DNA of 64,000 bases, taken from the NCBI GenBank assembly GCA_964594635.1, contig CAZQMV010000001.1:186001-250000 (forward strand), read 5' to 3'. A program made the position numbers and the translations under genes. The notes below the pieces were generated by a model. That model had not been told where the DNA came from. It saw only the letters and a program-made list of their open reading frames with translations, and did not search any database. The DNA is from Berkiella sp964594635. GTDB taxonomy: Bacteria; Pseudomonadota; Gammaproteobacteria; Berkiellales; Berkiellaceae. Position 1 is the stretch's first letter. Each line of letters starts with the position of its first letter. Positions 58,509-64,000 of this stretch are shown piece by piece.

Positions 58509-59081
58509 CTAGTAGGGTTTAGGCTCGATCTTTTTGGATTGCCCTGGTCTTGGCATATTCTTCATCTTCATTGCTAAGCGATGTTCAGCTTCAGCTTTAA
58601 CAACGTTTTTGAACTGCTCAGTAAAAGATGCGGGATCTTTTCTAATATTATCCACGGCTTGTCGAATTGCCGCTTCACGCATTTTGGGATCAGCCGCTAA
58701 ATCAGCATTTTTCATCCAGGGTGCTTGTTTTAAATTCCGCTGTTGCTGTACGTTAGGACTATTTTCCAAACGATTCTCATTGTCTAAAGCGGGTTTTGCT
58801 CGTGGTGTATGCTCAACTGAGAATTGTTGTGATACCGATTTATACAATGAATCTACAGCTTTATTGATGTCCCTATCATGCAGCCTTAAACCTTCATTAA
58901 TCAAAGTTAACACATCGTCATTATCAGGTTGTAGCTTTGAAGAAGGCTTAGCCTGCAATTTTTGTCTTACAACATCATCGCCAAATTTACGCGCGAGATC
59001 TAAAAGATTACTGTAATCTTTATAGGATGCTTGCGGAAATTGCTTCATCAGTTCATCAAATGTTTGTCTTATTGCAGCCAT
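58509..59081 (-). CDS. Helical protein, function unknown
   Basis: A 190-residue charged protein, predicted helical at both ends (FDELMKQFPQASYKDYSNLL; REAAIRQAVDNIRKDPASF) with a polar, probably disordered middle (about residues 90-125). It ends basic and Pro-rich (MPRPGQSKKIEPKPY). There is no signal peptide or membrane helix. GGAGG five bases before ATG 59081 supports the strand choice over the overlapping plus-strand ORF. It lies just upstream of the ankyrin/protease-like gene and could be co-transcribed past the hairpin. Not recognised. Confidence 0.7.
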   Translation of the reverse strand: MAAIRQTFDELMKQFPQASYKDYSNLLDLARKFGDDVVRQKLQAKPSSKLQPDNDDVLTLINEGLRLHDRDINKAVDSLYKSVSQQFSVEHTPRAKPALDNENRLENSPNVQQQRNLKQAPWMKNADLAADPKMREAAIRQAVDNIRKDPASFTEQFKNVVKAEAEHRLAMKMKNMPRPGQSKKIEPKPY

Positions 59082-59203
59082 TTCAGCCTCCAGATAATTA
59101 CTTTACATATACTTACTTTGTAGATTAGCTTACTTATAACATATTATGTGTTTAAATACCAGGTTGGCATGCTAATCGTCGGTCTAATTGTGTTATTTAT
59201 CAA

Positions 59204-59845
59204 TTAGTTAATCGCAAACGGGTAGAGTGCGGACTCGACAAAGCATAGGCAGTCACCCTCGCATTCAATATCCGTCATTTGTGCAGTCGTGCGATTGCGC
59301 ACAGCTGCTCTTCCTAATGATTTAATATGGGTACGAGAGAGCGGCCATTCAAGGGTAGGCGCTGTTAAAACAGCTTTTTCTAGGGGAAAAAATGAAATGG
59401 GGCTATTGAATGGTGTGTAGATACGCGTTTTAGGTTTAAGTGCAAAGATCCATTGTCGGCCTTCAAGAGTAGGATTCAGGAAACACAAATCCAGTTGATT
59501 GCTATAACGTAGTAACAAGCTTAAATTATAAATGCTGTGATCGGCAAGCTCACCCAATGCACCTAGACAAAGAATTTTTTTGTTAGGAAACTTCATACAA
59601 AACTGTAATGCTTTTTCAAAATCGGTTGTGTCTTGATCGGTAATGTGTTCGATCTGACTTTGAGGAAAGCGTTCTGCTGCGTTTGCTAACGAATCAAAAT
59701 CACCAATGATAACATTCGGCAAAATTTCAAATTGTTGTAAGGTGTTGGCTGCGCCATCAGTACAAATTAAAAACCCATATGAGATGTCACGCCAAGTGTT
59801 TAGCGAGGGAATATTTCCGTTAGCAACAATAAGGATATCAAACAT
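59204..59845 (-). CDS. Thiamine pyrophosphokinase
   Basis: Transfers pyrophosphate from ATP to thiamine, making the cofactor directly from scavenged thiamine. It has 213 residues with the TPK motifs: FLICTDGAANTL, VIIGDFDSL, ITDQDTTDFEKALQFC and LGALGELADHSIYNLSLLL. The C-terminal thiamine-binding beta domain is present (PLEWPLSR-like segment and GDCLCFVESALYPF). Enzyme length is normal. It is a lone gene with no thiamine riboswitch visible upstream. Confidence 0.88.
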   Translation of the reverse strand: MFDILIVANGNIPSLNTWRDISYGFLICTDGAANTLQQFEILPNVIIGDFDSLANAAERFPQSQIEHITDQDTTDFEKALQFCMKFPNKKILCLGALGELADHSIYNLSLLLRYSNQLDLCFLNPTLEGRQWIFALKPKTRIYTPFNSPISFFPLEKAVLTAPTLEWPLSRTHIKSLGRAAVRNRTTAQMTDIECEGDCLCFVESALYPFAIN

Positions 59846-59998
59846 CTTTTATGTCAGGCGTACCTTTGATGAGGCGTTAGTGGTATTTTAACAAAGATCT
59901 CAGTAAATCGACATTTCCTTTCTGTGCAGACTAAGGTATGTTATTGCATAGCTATTTTTTGAGAAAATGTAAGTTAATTAACTCGAAGGGAGAAAATA

Positions 59999-60367
59999 AT
60001 GAAAATGAAACTAGTTGTTGCTGCACTTGCTTGCTTAGCTTTAGGCGCGTGCAATCCACCAAGCGATAATAAAGACGAAACCAAAACTGATGCAACACAA
60101 GCTGAAGATGTTAAATCAGATGTTCTTCAAAAGATTGATGACAAAGCTGCTGAAGTAAAGCAAGACGTGAAAGATGCTGCTGACGATATCCATAAAAAAG
60201 CAGACGAAACCGCTACTGACATTCACAGGAAAGCTGATGAAATGTCACAAGATGTTTCCAAGAAAGTAGACGAAATGAAAAAGGACATGACTGACACAGC
60301 AAACCAAATGCCAGCTCCTGAAGCGACACCACCAGCTGATGCTGATGCTGCTCCTAAAACTGAATAA
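59999..60367 (+). CDS. Small lipoprotein with amphipathic repeats
   Basis: A 122-residue exported lipoprotein: the signal peptide ends in LALGAC with lipidated Cys18. Residues 40-100 form a continuous charged amphipathic helix made of imperfect 11-residue units around the motif KxDExxxDxxKK (for example DDIHKKADETATDIHRKADE). This resembles LEA/apolipoprotein-type helices. The tail is Pro/Ala/Asp-rich. GGGAG precedes the ATG. Role unknown; envelope stress or surface coating is possible. Confidence 0.82.
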   Translation: MKMKLVVAALACLALGACNPPSDNKDETKTDATQAEDVKSDVLQKIDDKAAEVKQDVKDAADDIHKKADETATDIHRKADEMSQDVSKKVDEMKKDMTDTANQMPAPEATPPADADAAPKTE

Positions 60368-60420
60368 TGTACTTGTGTAGGGGCTGTCCTCTACAAATAC
60401 ATGTTGAGTTTGTTTTAAAT

Positions 60421-60452
60421 AAAAAAGAAGCGCTTAACAGCGCTTCTTTTTT
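60421..60452. terminator. Bidirectional Rho-independent terminator
   Basis: GAAGCGCT (60427-60434), loop TAAC, AGCGCTTC (60439-60446), extended by A-run/T-run pairing to a 14-bp stem with T-tracts on both strands. It serves the lipoprotein gene (plus) and the convergent gene starting at 61055 (minus). Confidence 0.9.
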
Positions 60453-60455
60453 TAT

Positions 60456-61055
60456 CTATTCATAACATTTTGTTAGCAACGCATACTCGTCAGAATCTTT
60501 TCGCAGACGCTTAGTTTTTTTCCATTGATAAACAGCATCTTCAATGCCTTTTTGCTCAAGTAAATCACTTAACATATATAAAGCAACAATATTGCCTTGA
60601 TCAGCAAGACCTTGTAATCCACCTTGTAGACAGAGTTCAAATTGTGAAATGCCCAAAAACTGATCGCGCTCACTCAATGCATAAGAATGTGCTAAGAGCA
60701 GACAGTGACCTAAAATCCGATTGGCTTGTAAGTGCGTTTCAACTTGGCATTCTGGATTAACTTCAAAATTACCTGTGTTCAATGCATTTTCATAATCTTG
60801 AGAAATCGCTTTGGCAACCTGATTATTTTCTTCATCCGCCACCCGATCAAGACCTTGAATAACGCAATCATCATCAATATTGGTCACACTGCCGCAACTT
60901 TCAATGATCCCTATAATGGTGGCACGAGAAGGTTCATTGGCTGACTGAGAAACTGTGACGTTTTGTGTATATTTCGTTGCATCGAAGGCAATCGCATTTT
61001 GCATGCTGGCAATACAGAGAATTGCCAGGCCTGATTTACCTAAAGTGTCATACAT
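60456..61055 (-). CDS. Secreted cysteine-containing protein, function unknown
   Basis: A 199-residue protein with a signal peptide (GLAILCIASMQNAIAFDA). The mature part has about six cysteines (IIESCGSV, DDDCVIQ, NPECQVET, GHCLLLA, ELCLQGG, TKCYE), an even number compatible with disulphides in the periplasm. The C-terminal half is helical and weakly Sel1/TPR-like (LADQGNIVALYMLSDLLEQK). AAGGTGAG precedes ATG 61055. Not recognised. Confidence 0.72.
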   Translation of the reverse strand: MYDTLGKSGLAILCIASMQNAIAFDATKYTQNVTVSQSANEPSRATIIGIIESCGSVTNIDDDCVIQGLDRVADEENNQVAKAISQDYENALNTGNFEVNPECQVETHLQANRILGHCLLLAHSYALSERDQFLGISQFELCLQGGLQGLADQGNIVALYMLSDLLEQKGIEDAVYQWKKTKRLRKDSDEYALLTKCYE

Positions 61056-61197
61056 TAACTCACCTTGCTTAGTTAATAAACTTTTCTGCCAATCGTAGAA
61101 GTTACTGTAACATCCATTGTAAAATGTCTATTGGGGAAAGTGAGGTCCGCTATTATAACAACTTCCAAGTAAAATAAAATTTTTTAAGGGGTAGAAC

Positions 61198-62460
61198 ATT
61201 AACACAAAGCGAGTTGTGATCATCGGAGGCGGTTTTGGCGGTTTAAATGCAGCTAAAGTGTTGCAAAAAGTACCGAACCTACATGTGACAGTGATAGATA
61301 AAACAAATCATCACCTTTTCCAGCCTCTGCTCTATCAAGTCGCAACGGCAGCACTATCGCCTGGTGATATTGCAATGCCTATTCGTGAGATCTTTCGTGG
61401 TGAAAATATTGAAGTACTCATGGCAACGGTGACATTGATCGATAAAGATCAGCGAACCTTACTATTAGATAATATGCAAACCCTCTCTTTTGATTATTTA
61501 ATTGTTGCACCTGGCGCAAGACATGCCTACTTTGGTAAGGATGCTTGGGAGACTTATGCGCCAGGGTTAAAGACCTTAAGCGATGCTTTACATATTCGTG
61601 AAAGGATTTTGACCTCTTTTGAGTTGGCAGAACGTAAAGAACAGTCATTTACTGAAGAACTGATGTCGTTTGTAGTGATAGGTGGCGGTCCTACCGGTGT
61701 TGAAATGGCGGGTGCCATTGCTGAAATTGCTCACCAAAGCTTAAAGAAGAATTTTAAACATATCGATCCTTCCCATACTAAAATTTATTTAGTTGAAGGC
61801 GGGAAACAGTTGCTAGCACCTTACCCAGAATATTTGGCAAAAAAGGCACAAACGGCTCTTGAAAAAATGGGCGTCACCGTGATGTTGAATACCCGTGTTG
61901 TTGATATTCAAAATGATTTGGTAGTGTTAAATGAAGGCACCCTTAATGCTCGAAATATTATTTGGGCCGCTGGTAACCAAGCCGCTCCCTTATTGCAAAC
62001 ATTACAAATGCCTTTAGACAAACAAGGTCGGGTGCTTGTAAAACCCGATCTTAGCATTCCAGACTATCCGCATATTTTTGTGATTGGTGATGCAAGTGCT
62101 TGTGTAGATCCAAAAGAAAAGTATTTACCCGCCATTGCACCGGTCGCAACTCAACAAGGGCGATATGTGGGAAAGACCATTAAAAAAATACTAAAAGGCA
62201 CTCCTCATAAACCGTTTCGATACTGGGATAAAGGCATGATGGCGGCTGTTGGTCGTTACGATGCTTTAGTATTATCAGGGCCATTAAAAGGAAGCGGATT
62301 CTTTGCTTGGATGATGTGGAGTTTTGTCCATATTTACTTTTTGATCGGTTTTCGTACAAAATTCATTGTTTTTTTTCAGTGGGTACTTTATTTTTTCAAA
62401 GGCCAACGAAATATCCGTTTAATTCTAAAACCATTTACATTTTTAAATAAAAATAAGTGA
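61198..62460 (+). CDS. ndh: Type II NADH dehydrogenase, apparent AUU start
   Basis: Membrane-associated FAD enzyme that passes electrons from NADH to quinone without pumping protons. The FAD Rossmann motif is VVIIGGGFGGLNAAKVL, the NADH motif is FVVIGGGPTGVEMAGAIAE, and the second FAD motif is HIFVIGDASA. The C-terminal membrane-binding segment (WSFVHIYFLIGFRTKFIVFF) is present. No ATG exists before GTG 61216, which would cut into the first beta strand and lies 24 bases from the ribosome-binding site. ATT 61198 lies six bases after AAGGGG (61186-61191), gives the expected N-terminus NTKRVVIIGGG, and a stop precedes it. Confidence 0.93.
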   Translation: MNTKRVVIIGGGFGGLNAAKVLQKVPNLHVTVIDKTNHHLFQPLLYQVATAALSPGDIAMPIREIFRGENIEVLMATVTLIDKDQRTLLLDNMQTLSFDYLIVAPGARHAYFGKDAWETYAPGLKTLSDALHIRERILTSFELAERKEQSFTEELMSFVVIGGGPTGVEMAGAIAEIAHQSLKKNFKHIDPSHTKIYLVEGGKQLLAPYPEYLAKKAQTALEKMGVTVMLNTRVVDIQNDLVVLNEGTLNARNIIWAAGNQAAPLLQTLQMPLDKQGRVLVKPDLSIPDYPHIFVIGDASACVDPKEKYLPAIAPVATQQGRYVGKTIKKILKGTPHKPFRYWDKGMMAAVGRYDALVLSGPLKGSGFFAWMMWSFVHIYFLIGFRTKFIVFFQWVLYFFKGQRNIRLILKPFTFLNKNK

Positions 62461-62467
62461 AGCATTT

Positions 62468-63115
62468 ATGAAAGGTCGAATTATCTTGTCTTTAATTTGT
62501 GCATTTTTTTGTTTTAATGCGCTTGCTTTACAAGAGCGGCATTTAATTGTTCTTCGCCATGGTGAAAGTGAAGATATGTTAACGCATTCATGTAATTCAA
62601 ACCCTCATCATTCAAAATATAAGCCTTCCTTATTAACCGATCAGGGACGCTTGCAAGTCAAAAAGTCTGCTGAACAAATGCTGAACTATGGTTTTGATAA
62701 TCGCAGTATTACTGCCGTGTATGTTTCAACGTTGCCAAGAGCAATTGAGACAGCCAATATCCTGGCTCAAATTGGCTTGTTTACGCATGATAAAATTCAG
62801 TTAGAAGAAAGATTGAATGAAATTAAAGCAGGCGACACAGAAGGGCAACCGCAATCAGAGTTTATTAGAGATACTTGGTGGGTTGGCGAGCAAGAAGCTG
62901 CGAAACACCATGGAGAGAGCAGTGAAGCGCTGCGCAAGCGGGTATTAACGGTTTATGACGACATTGAAAAGAAGCATCCCAATGGTCATGTGGTGTTAAT
63001 TACGCACGGCATGCCTTCGGCAGAATTAATCAATAGTTTAACTAAGATCAAAGTGAAATTAGAGCCGGCTCAGGTTTATTTGATCCCATTGGCGAATAGG
63101 AATGAATTAACCTAA
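62468..63115 (+). CDS. Periplasmic histidine phosphatase (phosphoglycerate mutase-like)
   Basis: A 215-residue protein of the histidine phosphatase superfamily. A signal peptide (IILSLICAFFCFNALAL) directs export. The phospho-histidine motif is IVLRHGESED, a second arginine motif is VSTLPRAIETA, and the distal histidine is in VVLITHGMPSAELI. The glutamate loop (EERLNEIKAGDTEG) fits the cofactor-independent phosphatase branch. Exported, so more likely a phosphatase or scavenging enzyme than a glycolytic mutase. It follows ndh by seven bases. Confidence 0.87.
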   Translation: MKGRIILSLICAFFCFNALALQERHLIVLRHGESEDMLTHSCNSNPHHSKYKPSLLTDQGRLQVKKSAEQMLNYGFDNRSITAVYVSTLPRAIETANILAQIGLFTHDKIQLEERLNEIKAGDTEGQPQSEFIRDTWWVGEQEAAKHHGESSEALRKRVLTVYDDIEKKHPNGHVVLITHGMPSAELINSLTKIKVKLEPAQVYLIPLANRNELT

Positions 63116-63157
63116 TCTAATCTAATCTAATTTATTTCTCGTTGGCGAGATCTTGTA

Positions 63158-63182
63158 CCCTCTCCCGCTACGCGGGGGAGGG
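63158..63182. repeat. Palindromic CTCCCGC/GCGGGGGAG repeat, copy 2
   Basis: CCCTCTCCCGC (63158-63168), loop TAC, GCGGGGGAGGG (63172-63182); one T-G wobble. It matches 44405-44428. A (CTAAT)n run lies just upstream at 63112-63131. Confidence 0.7.
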
Positions 63183-63270
63183 CTAGGGAGGGGGGAACTT
63201 TAACCAGTAGATATCCCATCTTCATTATTGATAATCTGATCTTACCCTTACTCTAATAACGGCAAAGCAT

Positions 63271-63687
63271 ATGTTGTTAAAAATAATAGAGGAATCAGGC
63301 AAGATTATCATTGTCGCAGGTGTTTCAACTTTATTTGGTGTGATAGGTGGCATTGGTTATCTCATCAAAAGTGGCTTTTCTTGTGCAATGGATCACTTCG
63401 ATCCGGGTGTTAGCATTGATTTCTCAAAAATTAACTACACAGAAGCGATTCAATTTTTTTTCAACCGTAACGGTACGCTTTCAATACCCATTAATATTCA
63501 TTCATCCGTAGATGCAGCATCATGTGCAACGCCAGTAATTGTAGGAGCGGCAATTGGTGTGGGCACTGGCGGTCTGTTTCTTGCAGCGCACTATAGTAGA
63601 AGATGTCGAGATCAACAGTTAGCCAAGCGCAATCAGATCCATGATTTTACTGAAGATTCACCGAGGCAAGGTTTGCTTCCTGTATAG
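63271..63687 (+). CDS. Small two-helix membrane protein, function unknown
   Basis: A 138-residue protein with an N-terminal hydrophobic segment (IIVAGVSTLFGVIGGIGYLI) and a second one (VIVGAAIGVGTGGLFLAAHY), separated by a polar loop of about 50 residues. The basic tail ends RQGLLPV. No family recognised. It stands alone between the phosphatase and an acyl carrier protein gene. Confidence 0.6.
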   Translation: MLLKIIEESGKIIIVAGVSTLFGVIGGIGYLIKSGFSCAMDHFDPGVSIDFSKINYTEAIQFFFNRNGTLSIPINIHSSVDAASCATPVIVGAAIGVGTGGLFLAAHYSRRCRDQQLAKRNQIHDFTEDSPRQGLLPV

Positions 63688-63797
63688 CCAGTGACGTGCG
63701 TCCAATTCATTTAATGATACAATCGGTTTTTAATCGCTTGAGATAAGTTTGAATATAAACTTAGATTGTATTGTCAAATGATTTTGTAGGGACAGCA

Positions 63798-64000
63798 ATG
63801 ACTGATAAAGAGCAAACAGAGATTGGTGCTGTTGAAGCGCAGCTGATTGACATGACCGAAAGTTTTTTAAAAGAACTGGGTCGAGAAAGAGCACAACGAG
63901 CACTCAACAAAGATGCTTCGTTGCAGAAAGATTTAACCATCGACAGTTTGGGGAAAGTAGAACTCTTCCATCGAATTGAAGCCTTTTATGAAGTTGAATT
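63798..64000 (+). CDS. Acyl carrier protein-like gene, 3' end cut by window
   Basis: The visible 67 residues contain the phosphopantetheine attachment motif DLTIDSLGKVELFHRIEAFY, with the modified serine in DSL, preceded by a roughly 40-residue helical N-terminal extension (AQLIDMTESFLKELGRERAQ). Longer than a plain fatty-acid ACP at this point, it may be the first domain of a specialised ACP or of a multi-domain acyl-handling protein. GGGA lies just before ATG 63798. What follows is outside the window. Confidence 0.8.
   Translation, partial: MTDKEQTEIGAVEAQLIDMTESFLKELGRERAQRALNKDASLQKDLTIDSLGKVELFHRIEAFYEVE

Noticed and set aside
58534..59016. 160-codon plus-strand ORF
   Set aside because: It lies opposite the 190-residue minus-strand gene, which has a GGAGG ribosome-binding site and fits its neighbours' strand.
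63112..63131. Four tandem CTAAT units after the histidine phosphatase gene
   Set aside because: Too short to carry meaning on its own; simple-sequence slippage is sufficient explanation.
1..64000. tRNA, rRNA, phage or intact insertion-sequence genes
   Set aside because: No cloverleaf-like segment, rRNA stretch, transposase or integrase reading frame could be recognised in the window.

Overview
The window is a moderately AT-rich gammaproteobacterial chromosome segment. It combines a polar-type flagellar cluster with a complete cytochrome c maturation operon and several eukaryotic-like genes: an F-box/leucine-rich-repeat protein, an ankyrin-repeat protein with a clan CE-like cysteine protease signature, a DOT1-like methyltransferase, Sel1 repeats and a 1,839-residue helical protein. 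This mix suggests a motile host-associated bacterium of the Legionellales/Coxiella/Berkiella type. The genus is inference; no rRNA or tRNA gene is visible to settle it.

Positions 1-28,000 hold one nearly unbroken flagellar locus: flgL (5' end cut by the window), fliC, fliD, fliS, a fliT-like gene, a short fleQ/flrA-like activator, flrB-flrC, fliEFGHIJ, an HsbA/HptB-like pair, fliK, fliLMNOPQR, flhB, flhA, flhF, flhG and fliA. Promoter motifs fit a tiered Pseudomonas/Vibrio-style cascade. A sigma70-like promoter precedes the fleQ-like gene, sigma54 -24/-12 elements precede flrBC, fliD and fliL, and sigma28 elements precede fliC and the STAS gene. No chemotaxis or motor genes follow fliA. A perfect 28-bp palindrome ends the cluster, followed by two unrecognised membrane-protein genes.

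Positions 30,200-38,000 carry sohB (minus strand) and ccmABCDEFGHI, including a 42-codon ccmD, then a 39-residue membrane peptide gene. Positions 38,000-47,700 mix host-interaction candidates (F-box/LRR, Sel1 lipoprotein, tail-anchored methyltransferase/TPR protein) with housekeeping genes (yheT, asmA-like, GNAT, ttcA). Positions 47,700-53,300 are one giant ORF. Positions 53,300-59,850 are minus strand: terC, uraA, an ankyrin/protease-like gene - DOT1-like gene - M50 protease run, an unknown gene and thiamine pyrophosphokinase. The end carries a lipoprotein, a secreted Cys-containing protein, a type II NADH dehydrogenase that appears to start at AUU, a periplasmic histidine phosphatase, a small membrane protein and the start of an acyl carrier protein.

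The most novel signal is a roughly 112-bp structured element. It is present once before the Sel1 gene and twice in tandem (125-bp period, plus a partial third unit) before terC. Its helices are kept by compensatory changes, and in both contexts it ends seven bases before a start codon. The next strongest signals are the ankyrin/protease-like plus DOT1-like gene pair, the F-box/LRR protein, and parallel loss of catalytic motifs in FlhF and of the N-terminal activator segment in FlhG.
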